64,000 nt of DNA from Nothophaeocryptopus gaeumannii (lineage: Eukaryota; Ascomycota; Dothideomycetes; Mycosphaerellales; Mycosphaerellaceae), in NCBI GenBank assembly GCA_031771865.1, contig JASISA010000027.1, positions 1,302,001 through 1,366,000 on the forward strand, in the 5' to 3' direction. The position numbers and the translations under genes are program-made. The notes beneath the pieces are model-generated. The model saw nothing but the letters and a program-made list of their open reading frames with translations. It was not told the DNA's origin and made no database searches. Below, in pieces: positions 20,855 to 32,162 of this stretch (position 1 is the first letter of the stretch; each line of letters starts with the position of its first letter).

Positions 20855-23074
20855 ATGCCTCCAGGGCACTCGCCTTTCCCTTCAGTCACAGACGCAGTAC
20901 GATTACACGAGCGATCGACATCGACCACGACAGATATCCCTCAGCAGCTCCGGGACTCAGTGCCATTGTGTGCCCAGTCGTGTCTCTCAAACTATATTAG
21001 CCAGGAGTACTCTTGCCAAGGCGACAATGCCGAGTGTCTATGTCGAAACTACAGTGAATCAGGATATAATCTTGGAGAGCTCGCCTTCATCTGCATCCGT
21101 CTTCACTGCCCCAATGCTACTACCGATCAGGCCGAGGGCGCGTACGAGATCTGCTCTGCACAGCCGAGTGCGGTTTTGGCAACCCACAGTACACTCACAC
21201 TTCCTTCAACCTCTGCAACACAAACTCCATCCACGTCGGCCTCCACCAGCTCTACAAGCTCCACGTTTACAGCGACTACGAGTCCAGCGACTCTATCAGC
21301 GGCATCATCAACCTCAGCGACGGCAGGCTCGGCTGCTCCTACACTTTCTTCAACAAGCACACCTTCGTCAACAGCTACGGCTGATGCTAAATCAGGATCT
21401 ACTTCGCTGAATAGCGCACAGGCGGCCGGAATCGCAATCGGTGTGTTTGCAGCTATCTGCATTTTAATCGGTCTCATATACATGTGCGCGTGTGCACGGC
21501 GCCGCAAGCAAGCCAAGCGGAAAAAGAGGCAGGATTCGTACGACTTTATCGACGAGGCGCCACCACGCTTGTCGCCTTGCAATAATGGCAATGCCAATCA
21601 GAAGATTCCGACTAGAGGATTTCATTTTCCATCTGCGGCCGTGTCATCGGAAAAGCGTGATACCCAGTGGCCTTCTGAATACCATCAACACAGCCAATAC
21701 CCGGTTGAAAAGCCAGTCAACAATGGTCATCATATAGGATACGCAGCGTCATCCGAAAGCTTGAGAGACGCCAATACTCGGAGGGCACCATCGCAACTGC
21801 TGCCCGAGAGGCCTGGCAGCAGACCGCCGCCGCCTCCCAAGAAGTCTTTGGAGCGTCCCACAGTGCAAACCCCAGCAACCGTTTTCGAAGAGGAGCAAAG
21901 TCCTCGAATGCCTCCAGCACTACTACCTGGCCTGTTTGGTCTACCTCCGCACCCGGCAGCTACAAAACAGAGACAGCCACAGTTTGCGAATCAGCACACA
22001 AGGTCTCCCGAACACGTGAAGCACCCATCTCTTACGCTGCAGATACCTGCAAACGCTTCTCACACGGGAACTATCCAAGCCTTACATGACGTCCCGCTCC
22101 CTCCGCCTCCAGTTCTTAGGCTCGACCAGGATGAGCTTGGGCGATCAGGTGCGCAATCAAGCAAAACCAGTCTACTGGATTACTATGCTAGTGCAGAGGC
22201 AGGCTCGCCAGAAGCCATGTACTATGCGACACCCATCGAAGAGCAAAGCCAGATTCGTCGTCCTGCTCCAGCAGCAATCACAATCACAAAGCCATCGTAT
22301 CCGCCAAAGGCTATTCGCATTTCGGTCGGCTCAGACAAGTCAGATGCGTCAAGGAGAACTTCTTTCGAGAGCACAGATCCAGACGAGCCGACTCCACCAG
22401 AAGAAGAAGACAAGCGCTTGACGCCAGTCGCAGAGTCTCCAATTGCAGGCATCCGATATCCCAAGATACCGCGCAGTTCGAATCAGACCGTTCCAAGATC
22501 GCCTGAAGCACGGCTCTCACCATCGAGACCCGTCGCGCACTTCGAAATTCTGAACAAGCCTCAAAATACCAACCTACACAATGGGGACTATGAGTACTGC
22601 AGTCCGATGACCCCAGAACACCAGCAAGCAAGAACTCACACTCCCACGCTGAGCGGATCAACTTTGGCCGCGAAACGCAGAGGCGACGGAGCAGCGCAAG
22701 AGCTCGAACGTGGCTTGCAAATCTCAAACTTCAACTCGGCCTACAGCTCGCAGAAACTCCAGCAGCAGTTAAACCAGAACGAAAGCCCAGCTTCGCGACC
22801 ACCCAGAACCGACTCGCTGCACAAACGCACACAACAGCCCCGCGAGAGTCCACTGAAGGGATACGGCCGCGTGGCGACACAACCGCGCCAACCTCCAAGC
22901 TATCCGCTCACGATTGAGATGAAATCACCCGGGTCGCTGAAAAGTCCGCTATGGGAACCTAAACTAACGCCGAGTCGGAAGGGTGATGATCTTTTTTTGA
23001 GCGTTTCTGTGCGGACTCCACAGAGTGCGCATTTTCAACATATTCATACGCCTGGGTATGGACCGCTGAGATGA
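20855..23074 (+). CDS. CFEM-domain single-pass membrane protein with long cytoplasmic tail
   Basis: CFEM is a fungal extracellular domain with eight cysteines, found in haem-binding, adhesion and receptor-like proteins. From the ATG at 20855 the protein is 739 aa. Residues about 30-104 hold all eight cysteines (PLCAQSC, YSC, ECLC, FIC, LHC, EIC). A Ser/Thr-rich stalk follows to about 188, then one transmembrane segment at 190-212 (GIAIGVFAAICILIGLIYM) and a strongly basic stop-transfer flank (ARRRKQAKRKKRQ). The remaining ~520 residues form a Pro/Ser-rich, probably disordered tail with PPPPKK and PLPPPPVLR motifs that could bind SH3 domains. No N-terminal signal peptide is visible, so either a 5' exon is missing or the transmembrane segment acts as a reverse signal anchor. 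The role is unknown; a sensor or adhesion function is inferred. Confidence 0.8.
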   Translation: MPPGHSPFPSVTDAVRLHERSTSTTTDIPQQLRDSVPLCAQSCLSNYISQEYSCQGDNAECLCRNYSESGYNLGELAFICIRLHCPNATTDQAEGAYEICSAQPSAVLATHSTLTLPSTSATQTPSTSASTSSTSSTFTATTSPATLSAASSTSATAGSAAPTLSSTSTPSSTATADAKSGSTSLNSAQAAGIAIGVFAAICILIGLIYMCACARRRKQAKRKKRQDSYDFIDEAPPRLSPCNNGNANQKIPTRGFHFPSAAVSSEKRDTQWPSEYHQHSQYPVEKPVNNGHHIGYAASSESLRDANTRRAPSQLLPERPGSRPPPPPKKSLERPTVQTPATVFEEEQSPRMPPALLPGLFGLPPHPAATKQRQPQFANQHTRSPEHVKHPSLTLQIPANASHTGTIQALHDVPLPPPPVLRLDQDELGRSGAQSSKTSLLDYYASAEAGSPEAMYYATPIEEQSQIRRPAPAAITITKPSYPPKAIRISVGSDKSDASRRTSFESTDPDEPTPPEEEDKRLTPVAESPIAGIRYPKIPRSSNQTVPRSPEARLSPSRPVAHFEILNKPQNTNLHNGDYEYCSPMTPEHQQARTHTPTLSGSTLAAKRRGDGAAQELERGLQISNFNSAYSSQKLQQQLNQNESPASRPPRTDSLHKRTQQPRESPLKGYGRVATQPRQPPSYPLTIEMKSPGSLKSPLWEPKLTPSRKGDDLFLSVSVRTPQSAHFQHIHTPGYGPLR

Positions 23075-23220
23075 AGCGGGGCAGTTCCTTTGAAGACTTT
23101 TGATAGCGTTATAGCGGGCGTTTCGGGAAGCATGCTCAACGAACTGAGCTGTGCTGAGACCACATTATACTGTACCTGCAGATACCTTATCCCAAATATC
23201 ATGCCAAAGAGTCTTGTCAA

Positions 23221-24294
23221 TCAACCCTTCGTAGGCCAAGATCTCTCAATAAACGCCACACCAGGCTTCACCCACTCCGTCCCCAGTGTCGCAAGCTGCC
23301 CCTTGGCATCATGTAAATCAAATCCGTGTTCCTCCCCCTCCACAACCGTCAACAGAACCTCCGCACCCGGTACCTTCTCCCTCAACTTCCTCTCGAACTT
23401 CAACGTCCCTTCCACAGGACACATAGAATCCTTGCTACCGTGGATGAGCCACACCGGCGGATACTTCAGCTTCAGGTCTTCATTGTCGAGGAGGTCCAAG
23501 GGGTGGAGGGCTGCTTCAGTACCCAAATATTTCGGGAAGAGACCTTGTTGTGCCATGATCATGACGAAGTCGGTTCCCCCAGGCGGAATCCTACTCGTCA
23601 CTACCTCTCCACCTTCTAGCTTTTTGACATAGTCCTCGAGAATGGAAGGGTCGAGTTGTGGGATAGGAGGAGTCATGAGGTCCTTGTGGTAATGTTGAGA
23701 GAAATGAGGACTTCGAAGGTCGATCATGGGGTAGTGAGATATGATAGCCGCAACCTTCCCAGTAGGCAGTAGAAAGCCGGCTTGGAGAGCGTGCCAGCCA
23801 CCGGCGCTTTCACCTGTGACTAGGATGCCGCTCTCGAGATCTGGGACGATACCCTCAGGCAGAGTCTTCGCCAGATTTCCAGGTTCGAAGAGCCAGCCAT
23901 AGAAATCTTTCGCATCTTGGAGGATATCCGACCCTTTCGCTTCCGGCATGAGGCGATAATCGGGGGAGATGGAGATAGCGTTGTGTTTCAGAGCGAGGGC
24001 GAGAGTCCAGTCACCATACCAGTCTGCGAACAAACGGTGACCCTGGGTGTTTTGTCAGTCTTCCAAGGACTTTTTACTTGTTTGTAGTCTATGTTGGAGG
24101 TGAGTTCGGCTTACTGTTCCAAAACCACCTCCATGCCACCTCACGAGCACTGGATGTTTTCCAGGTTTAAGTGTTTTCGGAATGAGGATTGAAAATGGTA
24201 TCGGCGTCCCAGTGGCTTCCTTGTAGTGTGCATCGATGATATTGAAAGGCTCAAACTTTGGCGCGAGCTTCTCGTCGGACGTTGTGTTGGCCAT
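23221..24294 (-). CDS. Alpha/beta hydrolase (esterase/lipase, abhydrolase-3 type)
   Basis: This is a serine hydrolase of the HSL-like esterase type; the substrate is unknown. There are two exons: 24294-24115 and 24042-23221, phase 0, with a 72-nt intron (GTAAGC to CCCAG). The protein is 333 aa, starting MANTTSDEKLAPKFEP. The oxyanion-hole motif HGGG is at 54-57, split from the rest by the intron just after GFGT. The nucleophile elbow GESAGG puts the serine near residue 139. The acid is probably the Asp in HGSKDSMCP and the histidine the one in GEEHGFDLHD. No signal peptide is seen, so it is probably intracellular. The 3' end is convergent with the CFEM gene, about 150 bp away. Neighbours give no clue to its pathway. 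Confidence 0.88.
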
Positions 24295-24963
24295 TTCGGC
24301 GATTGGTCTGCGTTTATCTAGACAGGTAAGTGAGATCAAGATGTTGAGACAGTGAGTGCTTGAGATCAAAAGCCTTGGCGAGTCGATCTATTTTATAGTG
24401 CAGACTATAAGCTCGTTTGCTGTCGCATCGGTTATACATCTGTGTACGCCCGACGCCGGACTTTCGTACCGACGTGGAGTCAGCCTGCTCAGCTTGGCAT
24501 AGCTCCAGCAACTGGTCTGACCAAAGAGGAAATTCAAGTCAGTGCTTGATCCCGACTGTTCAAAAGCCAGCGCCCCGGATGTAGCAATGCCTGAACATCT
24601 CCGTAGCTTACAAACAGTACGCTGTTGCTGGTGACAGGCACGCTCTTCGCGCTTTAACCCTTCCATCATCCCCGAGTCAATGTGGCCATATTGTGACGTC
24701 CTGCGGTACGCCGGACCCCCTCGCCATGCTTTTCAACGCTGAACATCAGGTCTGCGCATGATGGGCAGAGGCGGCGGCTGCGGAGGCATCTCGCTACTAG
24801 TCGCAGGCGGCGTTGCCCCCAACCACGTTCTACTAGTCACCACAAAGCATCGCGGCCATGTATGCCTTCCATCTCAGTGAGCCAGCTATCAAATTCTGGG
24901 ACAGATACCACTCCGAACGGCCCATAGATGTCCAAAAAGTTCACATCCTAGATTCCGTCAGCC
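24295..24963. other. Intergenic region upstream of the hydrolase, no gene seen
   Basis: About 670 bp between the hydrolase start and the CDK8 3' end. It should hold the hydrolase promoter. No convincing open frame or RNA gene is present. Confidence 0.35.
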
Positions 24964-26580
24964 TCAACCGTCACGCAACTTTTTTTGGGCCGGCCTCAGG
25001 AGGGAATCATCTGGAAGTCCACTGCGCTTCGTGCCTGGCAAGCTACCCGTGCCAATTTCGTTAGCCTCTGTACTCACTTTTCGAGGAGGATACTTCGTCT
25101 CCAACCCCTCGAAACAGTTCCACGAAGGCAACTTGCCACTCCCAGTGAAGTACGGATGTTTGAGCGCTTGTTCGGCCGTGATACGCTTTGACGGGTCGTA
25201 CTCCAGTAGCTTCTTGAGCAAGTCGAGTGCACTATCGTCCGGGGGAGGTGAGGATGGGCCGCCGTAGTTGTTGTTTTGGATAGTATTGCGATACCACTTC
25301 TCCAGAGTGAGTGGTCGGTTCACGCCTGGGTTGTGCATGTTCACAGTAGGCAAGTTGGTACACTCGGGCATAGCTGTGAGCAAAGGCCATTCGCTTCGCT
25401 TTGGAAGGCCAAGAATCTCTCCAATCTTCCCCATCTGATTCCTTTGAAAAGGGACGGCTTTCTTCGTGTCCTGTTTGGCTTCTTCACCTTTGAAGATTGG
25501 CCTCAGGCTCAACAGCTCCGCAAATATGCATCCCACTGCCCACAGATCGATTGCTGGTGTGTAATGTCGTGCACCTAACAACAGCTCTGGAGCGCGGTAC
25601 CAGATAGTCACCACGACCTTGTCGCCTGAGAAGAGAGCATGGAGCGGTTTGTAGAACAGTCGAGCCAGACCCAAATCTCCAATCTTGATTGCTCCTGATG
25701 ATGTGACCATGATATTTGCTGGTTTTAAATCTCGATGAATGACCCAGTTCTGATGCAGGTACAGAAGTCCCGAGAAAATCTGGTACATGCAAGAGCGCAG
25801 CGCTGAAGCTGGGATCGGCGTCCGCGGTAGAAGGCTGTGGTGGTGGATGATCTGCAAGAGGTCATGTTCGGCATATTCGAAAACCATGAAGATGCACTTG
25901 GACTCCAGAATTATCTCTACCAAGTGAATGAGTGCTTGGTGGCTCAACTCTGTGCACAGAGCCATCTCTCGAATCGCAGACTGAGAAATTCCAGTGTACG
26001 TCAATTCGCCTTCCTTGTCCGGTTTGAACTTCTTGATAGCAAATGCTTCTATCGTCCGTCCGTCCGGATGCTTTACCGGAGTGGCCGGTTGTGAGCCGGG
26101 TGCTGGTCGCTTTGACACAGCTTTGTAGACTCGTCCATAAGTGCCACTGCTGATGAAGCCAACGATGTCATAGTAGTCGTTAATATGCCGTTGCGGCGCG
26201 TATGGAGTAGCGTTCATCCTGACGAGAGGAGGAGTATCGGGCGCCTCTGTCATGAAATAAGCATGTGCTCCAAGGTCGGAAGGAACCGTAGGGGGCCACG
26301 TCGTGTTCTAACCGGTTACCGAACGACGTACCAACCTCGCTGTAGCAAGGTGTAGTCGGCAGAATGTACTGTCATTTGCATCTCCAAACCTCCGGGTGTG
26401 CGCAAACGTGCTCAGGCTTCAGTGGAGTGGAATTTCGCAAGGCTTACCTTCGAAGGCAGCCTGAGCGCTTCTTTTCAGACTGTGTGCCTGTGCAGCTCCT
26501 CCTGCGCTGGGCGGCGCTGAAGGAATAGGAGCAGGAGCAGGAGGCCCCATCACGACTCCGGCGGAAGGTGGGTTGGACAT
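24964..26580 (-). CDS. SSN3: Cyclin-dependent kinase 8 (Ssn3/Srb10), Mediator kinase module
   Basis: CDK8 is the kinase of the Mediator CDK8 module, acting with cyclin C on RNA polymerase II transcription. There are two exons: 26580-26448 (MSNPPSAGVVMGPP) and 26267-24964, with a 180-nt intron in phase 1 (GTAAGC to TGGAG). The product is 478 aa. The glycine loop reads SSGTYGRVYKA, followed by a Pro-rich N-lobe insert typical of fungal Ssn3 and then AIKKFK with the ATP lysine. The cyclin-binding helix is SQSAIRE, the CDK8 variant of PSTAIRE. The catalytic loop is HRDLKPANI with Asp near 224, the metal motif is DLG rather than DFG, and VVTIWYRAPELLLGARHYT has no usual T-loop threonine, as in CDK8. 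The promoter is shared with the divergent sugar transporter across about 525 bp. Confidence 0.93.
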
Positions 26581-27106
26581 TCTTATAATCTGTTCTCCTG
26601 CCCAGAGCCAGGCTCGATGCGCGCTTGACCGATTCTCCGCCCAGGCAGGGAGTGGAGATGGCAAGGCGAACTAGACGGTGCCTGGTGCCGTGCAGAAGGC
26701 GGACCGAGCGACTTAGTGCTTGGAGATACAGGGGCCGCAGGTGTAAGGCTAGATCTACTGGGAGGGAGCGGAAGAATTGGTCCGGTAGCGGAGGATCGAA
26801 CGATGCCCCCGTCGGTCCATGCAAGAGCGTCACACGGATGTCAGAGGCGAGCAGCGCGTTGAGCGTGCGGATGCTGGTATTCTCTGCCTCTCCAAGCGAG
26901 ATGGAGACGGAGACGGCCAGGCGCGGCCAAGTCCGACAAGGATGCACCCAAAGCACCTCACTCCCGCATCATTGCCCATGTCACCTCCCGTGCTTCACCA
27001 AAACTACATGTAAAGAACGACCCCAGGCCAAGGCCAAGTGAGCCTGATATGAGGCTTCTACGTCCTCACCGAACAAACCAGCTCCACGGACACAATAGCC
27101 ACCACC
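26581..27106. promoter_or_regulatory. Divergent promoter region, SSN3 / sugar transporter
   Basis: This 526-bp gap separates outward-facing start codons, so it contains both promoters. A short open frame on the plus strand (26625-27041) has no family signature. No specific binding site is claimed. Confidence 0.45.
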
Positions 27107-28624
27107 ATGGGGGCCTTCAGCGAGCTCACCCCGACCTTCCTCTACCTACTGCTGACAGCTACTCTGGGTCCGCTACTATTCGGATACCACTTGGCTGAGC
27201 TCAATGCTCCTCAAGAAGTAATCACATGTGCCAAAAAGGGCATCGAATCGACGACGACATTCGATCGCATCACACATGCCTTCACGAAATCGACAACGAC
27301 ATCCCAAGCGAGTAGCCCGCTCCCACAGTGCATCCCAATGAACCCGACTCAATTCGGTCTCGTCTCGTCCTTCTACACTCTCGGCGGATTCTGTGGTGCG
27401 CTAACCGCGGGACCCGTGGCAGCCAAGTATGGCAGGCTCAAGACGATGATCTTCTTGAGCATCTTCGCCGTGGTCGGTCCTGTATTCGAGGCAGCCGCAC
27501 CGAATGTGGGAGTGATGGCACTGGGCCGTTTCGTGTCAGGTATTGGAGCAGGAGGGGCTACAACAGTCGTACCCATCTTCGTCAGCGAAATTTCGCCGCC
27601 CAGTAAAAGAGGCTTCTTTGGAGCAGGAACTCAGATTATGACGAACGGTGGCATACTCATTGCTCAGGCGCTTGGTCTGTTCCTGAGCAGAGGGCAGATG
27701 TGGAGGATCATACTAGGAGTTGGAGGTGTGATAGCCTTGGTGCAGATGGTCACATTGATTCTGGGAGGTCAGGATAGTCCGAAGTTTCTCGCGGACGCTG
27801 GGAAGCTGTCTCAGGCGAAGAATGCACTGCGCAGACTCAGAGGTCCAGATGCGGATATCGAGGATGAGCTGGCGACATTGGGCGCCCAAAGTGGACGAGA
27901 TGTAGACGACGAGGAAGGAACACTTCTGGCCAGCGAGGAGACTACGAGGACTGGCAAGGACTCGAAGAAAGAGACTTTGGGCTTCTTCCAGGTCCTCAGC
28001 CATCCCGACACTCGACCAGCTGTGATCGCTGTCATTGCCATCATGGTGGCGCAACAATTCACCGGGATCAACAGCATTGTGATGTACGGGGTGGGCTTGC
28101 TTTCAGACCTCCTGGCAGCAAATGCGGCTATCCTCAACGTGGTTGTTGCAGCTGTCAACATTTTCGTCACGGCTACTTGCGCCCCTCTGGCCGACAATTG
28201 GGGACGAAAGAAGTGTATACTGTTGTCTATCACCGGCATGGGCACAAGCTCAGTTCTACTCGCCATCGGCATGATGCGCTCTGTCAAGGTTCTGAGTGCC
28301 ATCGCCGTCGTCCTCTTTGTCGCGTCTTTCGGTCTGGGACTCGGCCCCATCCCATTCATCCTGGCCTCCGAGCTGGTAGGATCAGAAGCTGTAGGCGCCA
28401 CACAGTCTTGGGCAGTTGGATCAAATTGGGTGGCCACCTTCATCGTGGCCCAATTCTTCCCTCTGATCAACGAGAGTATGGGCAAAGGGCAGGTCTACTT
28501 CATATTCGCCGCCTTCGCGATACTCTTCGGCTCATTCATAGCCTGGTGGGTGCCCGAAACCAGAGGAAAGAGAGACGCCGATGAGGTATGGGGAAGACGA
28601 AAGGCGGCTGATCTTGAAGATTGA
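27107..28624 (+). CDS. MFS sugar transporter, vacuolar-type (SLC2-like)
   Basis: This is a 505-aa single-exon major facilitator superfamily protein of the sugar-porter family, with about twelve transmembrane segments. Sugar-porter signatures are visible. These include GYHLAELNAP in TM1, GRLKTMI after TM2-3, ALGRFVSGIGAGGATTVVPIFVSEISP spread over TM4-5, QQFTGINSIVMYG in TM7, DNWGRKKC after TM8-9 and VPETRGK at the C-terminus. The N-terminal loop after TM1 is long and carries two Cys. A hydrophilic central loop lies around residues 225-290. The set of motifs resembles fungal vacuolar or intracellular hexose transporters (the yeast Vps73/Ybr241c group), not high-affinity plasma-membrane hexose carriers. 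Substrate and membrane are inferences. The start at 27107 follows a purine-rich context and matches the usual short N-terminus. Confidence 0.88.
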   Translation: MGAFSELTPTFLYLLLTATLGPLLFGYHLAELNAPQEVITCAKKGIESTTTFDRITHAFTKSTTTSQASSPLPQCIPMNPTQFGLVSSFYTLGGFCGALTAGPVAAKYGRLKTMIFLSIFAVVGPVFEAAAPNVGVMALGRFVSGIGAGGATTVVPIFVSEISPPSKRGFFGAGTQIMTNGGILIAQALGLFLSRGQMWRIILGVGGVIALVQMVTLILGGQDSPKFLADAGKLSQAKNALRRLRGPDADIEDELATLGAQSGRDVDDEEGTLLASEETTRTGKDSKKETLGFFQVLSHPDTRPAVIAVIAIMVAQQFTGINSIVMYGVGLLSDLLAANAAILNVVVAAVNIFVTATCAPLADNWGRKKCILLSITGMGTSSVLLAIGMMRSVKVLSAIAVVLFVASFGLGLGPIPFILASELVGSEAVGATQSWAVGSNWVATFIVAQFFPLINESMGKGQVYFIFAAFAILFGSFIAWWVPETRGKRDADEVWGRRKAADLED

Positions 28625-28860
28625 AGTACTACTATTTACGATAGCGTTGATACCCTGAAGTACGATGGCTGAGACGGCCTTTTCCTCGACATTGTCCATC
28701 GAACTCTTAGCTTCTTCGCCACCTTTCCGGGGACCGCTTGATCCCATCTTGCTGCAAAGCTCACTTCACTCAGAAGTGAGGCTTGGCATCCTTCGCATAC
28801 CACATTCAACTCCCTGACTTCACTTCTCACAATAGCTCACTTCCACGCGATCACTGCAAC

Positions 28861-30249
28861 ATGGCTTCGTATCTCAAGAAGACCTCCTTGCCCGACACTG
28901 GTGACTCGCCCAGCCGAGAGTCCACAACAGCAACGACGATACCATTCACCTCAAGAGATCCATTGAGGAACTCCGCTTTGGCCAGACTACGTGCGAGGAT
29001 GGCGGCACGAGAGAAAGTGCAGGCGGCAACTACTCTAGCGGAAGAGAACGCGGAGACAGATCCACGAGATACCTTACAACCTTTACCCCAAGGTCCACCT
29101 CCTTCTGTGGCCGAAGCAACCGTTATCGAGTATGTCCTTGCCATCGAAGCAGAAAGCATGGAGTCACTTGACCGTCCCATGCCAGGAATTGAAGTGCCCC
29201 ATCAAGATTGGATCGATAGGACACACAAGCGAGCGATTGAGATGAAGATCGAAGAAGTGCGGAAACGCAAGAGCAGGAATATGAGTGTTGCACAACAATA
29301 TCGGGAGAACTTCAATGCCTTCGGTCACAGTGAGGAGCAACTTGCTGTCGAACAATTCAAGAAAGAGCCGGCGCAAAAACATGTACAGTCTCCAGACTCA
29401 GCTCAACCTAAGAGCACGTCCACCAACGACCACGCCGCTTCATCACAACCCGTCGCCAGCGAGTCTGTCAAAGACACAGTCGCCATCGATGTCGGCACAG
29501 GCGTGAAGCGAGAAACTTTCAAGCTTGTGAAAAACCAAGCCATGGAAAACTCCCTCCTCCTCAAAAGCCTTCTCCGCGCACAAGAAGACCTACTCGACCA
29601 GTCCATCGTCCTGCCATCCGTCGAAGCGCACGACTTCGCCATGTTCATCGACTTCCTTCAAATGCGCTCGGTCGTCAACCAGACCAGAAACGGCGACGAA
29701 GAAGAAGAAGAAGAACAAGAAGTGGCCGGTAAGACAATTCCATCTGAACACATCTGACACATATGCCTCCACCTCGTTGTCGCTGACCATCTCCTTCTTC
29801 TCCCCACGCTATAACCACGACCTCGAATTTTCCCCCGCCTCGCCTCCGCCTACCATCTAGGCGAATACCTCTCCTCCACAACCTTCAAAGACGCTGCCGC
29901 CGACGCGCTGATTCGCAAATCGACCACGGAATTGAAGGTTCCGATTGATCTCGACAAATCCGTCTATCGTCCAAACGAGCCTTGCAAGTCACGCTTCAAA
30001 GCCCTCCTGGTGGATATGGCTGTTTGGGGGTGGCGAGACGATGTCCTGAATCTGGAGCAGTTGAGAGATGATGCAGGCGATGATGTGGATTTCTTCTGTG
30101 ATGTTGTGGCTGCGTATAGTAGGCTGTTTCGACTCGGTGGTTCGCGGCCGGATAATCCTCCCTGGGTTGAGGATCCCTGTCGATATCATGAGCATGTGCA
30201 GGAGGGGAGGGTTTGCTATCAGGAGAGATTCAGTGATCTTGAAGTGTAG
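28861..30249 (+). CDS. Degenerate BTB/POZ-like protein, function unknown
   Basis: There are two exons: 28861-29725 and 29861-30249, phase 1, with a 135-nt intron (GTAAGA to ATCTAG); the product is 417 aa, starting MASYLKKTSLPDTG. The N-terminal half is charged and probably disordered. After residue 200 the order of elements resembles a fungal BTB-type protein: KRETFKLVKNQAMENSLLLK, then IVLPSVEAHDFAMFIDFLQM, an acidic run of glutamates, and GEYLSSTTFKDAAADALIRK after the splice. A C-terminal helical part with two cysteines follows. The match to BTB is weak: the usual HKALLCSRS and FxxxLxWLY signatures are only approximate. I call it a degenerate or diverged BTB-like protein, not an established one. 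It lies 236 bp downstream of the transporter, on the same strand, with no sign of functional linkage. Confidence 0.7.
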
Positions 30250-30546
30250 TGATTCAAGACGTAAGAAGCAACGCCGGTGGGACTATTTTGCAGTGAAGCG
30301 TGAAAAGATTCATACCAAGAAGGAAAAGTAGATGTACGTCTATAGTCAATGCATTTCAATTACTGCGCTTTCAGAGAGAAAAAATCATACAAGCAGGTCA
30401 CTGATCTTGTTGCCCTGTATCAGATGCGTGCCGTTTTCAACTCCGCTCCAGTCAGTACCGATCGCTTCCCGCACTGGGTCACGATTGAGAAAATCATGCG
30501 ATCCGAGAGATGATACATTTGTTGTTGTGGTCGAGTTCCGTTTTCT

Positions 30547-32162
30547 CTACAAGAAAAGGCTTGCACCAAACAGGGAGCTAACAAGCATGGCGCCAGTGCA
30601 GACAAATGGAGCCAAGCTGAACTCGCCGGCGAGGAAGGAGGAGGCAGCGCCGCTCTGGGTGGAGGAAGCGGCGTGGCCAGAAGCAACAGCAGTGACGGAG
30701 CCGCTGCCTGGGGTAGCGGTACCGGTGGATTGTCCGCCGGCGTTCTGCGAGCCAGAGCCAGTGAGACCTTGTCCCTTGCCGGCGCCGTCTTTTAGGTACT
30801 TCTCGGCATCAGCTGGGATAGCTGGCAGTTCGTCGCCAGTGAAGTCGGTAACCTCCCAGGTATCGCTCTTAGTAGGGCACTGGCTTGCCTGGCCGTTCGA
30901 CTGGTAGCCGCCATCACCGCTTGGCTTGGTCTGGGCGAGGGCAGATTCGAGGGCAGTGAAGTCGCTGGTCTCGGAGACGCTGTTGCCGCTGATCTTGACG
31001 AGTCCGTAGCCGTTGCCCTCCTCAGAGTACTCGTACACCAAGCCACCGGAGTAGACAGCAGTCATGTCGGTGCCGTAGAGGGAAGCAACCTCCTGGAACT
31101 TGCGCTGGTTGGTGATGCAACCATATTCAGACAAGCTATCTTGAAGTTAGTCTAGGTCAAAGATGAAAGACGGCTGCTGTCATCTTACAAGAGAGGAATG
31201 CTGTAGTTGCTGTACTGCTTGACCTTCTGGTTCCAGCCAGACTGGGTGAATGAGGATGGGTCACACCAGGAGTAGTCGTTGAAAGCGAAGAAGTCGCTGC
31301 GCTGGTCGTCGGTCTGTTTTCGAAGTCAGCCATTACATCTTAGAACAGCGTTTGCGTTTCATACCCCGCAGTTCATGTATGTTGCCATGTCGTAACGGTT
31401 GCTCTCAACATCTGCGGCCGAGTACCCAACAGGGATCGATCGGTAGCCCATGCTGCCAATGTATTGCTTCATGTCACCTACAAGAACCCAAACGTCAGCA
31501 TTCAAATACAGCACGTCGTATTCCAAGGGAGTACTCACGTGTCACAGCCTTGATGTAAGGAGCGCAGCTGGTGGTGTTGTCGGAGTTGATGACTTCGTTT
31601 CCAGAGAAGAACAACAGAGTGTTGGAATACTTCGCGAAAGAATCGATGGTTGCGAAGACATTCTGAAGATAGACCGCGTTGTACGACTCTGCGGGTTGTG
31701 CTCTGTTCAAAGAGTACTTGGGAGAGTTGACGTCCAAAGCCAGGTAGATGCCAGCATCTGCCAAAGCGGACATGCACTCGTCGTGGTTCGCAGTGTTGTC
31801 AACCGTGTAGACACGGATAGTGTTGATGCCCAGCTTCTTGAACTCGGCGATGTCTCTCTTGCAACCATTGGTGTCTGCGATAGGGTCGGCTGCCTGGGAT
31901 GAGCCACCGGGCTGATAGTCGACACCGCGGATGTAGAACCGATCGCTGCCGGCAAAGAAAGCTGTATAGGTCCTGTCAGCGCGGGATGATTCTTGACTTG
32001 AGCCAATGGACGCATACCGTTGCCCTTCACGGTCACAGAAGGCAAGCTGCCAGAGCTGCTGCTGCTGCTAGAAGCGGAGGCTCTCGCCTCTATCTTAGCA
32101 GGAGCGGCGATAGCATTCGCCAAGGCAGCCGAAGCCGCTACGAAAGCGCAAGCAACCTTCAT
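30547..32162 (-). CDS. GPI-anchored 1,3-beta-glucanosyltransferase, GH72 (Gas/Gel family)
   Basis: This enzyme cuts and rejoins beta-1,3-glucan chains at the cell surface, extending and cross-linking the wall. There are five exons: 32162-32018, 31961-31539, 31477-31365, 31313-31189 and 31135-30547, with 51-64-nt introns and consistent phases. The protein is 464 aa. A signal peptide (MKVACAFVAASAALANAIAA) is followed by a serine run. The GH72 domain starts FYIRGVDYQPGG. The acid/base glutamate is E171 in FFSGNEVIN and the nucleophile is E272 in PLFLSEYGC. After the catalytic domain there is a Gly/Ser/Thr-rich region and a hydrophobic C-terminal GPI signal (APFVCTGAMLVSSLFGASLF). The cysteine-rich X8/CBM43 module of Gas1-type enzymes is absent, so this belongs to the subgroup lacking it. 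Confidence 0.94.
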
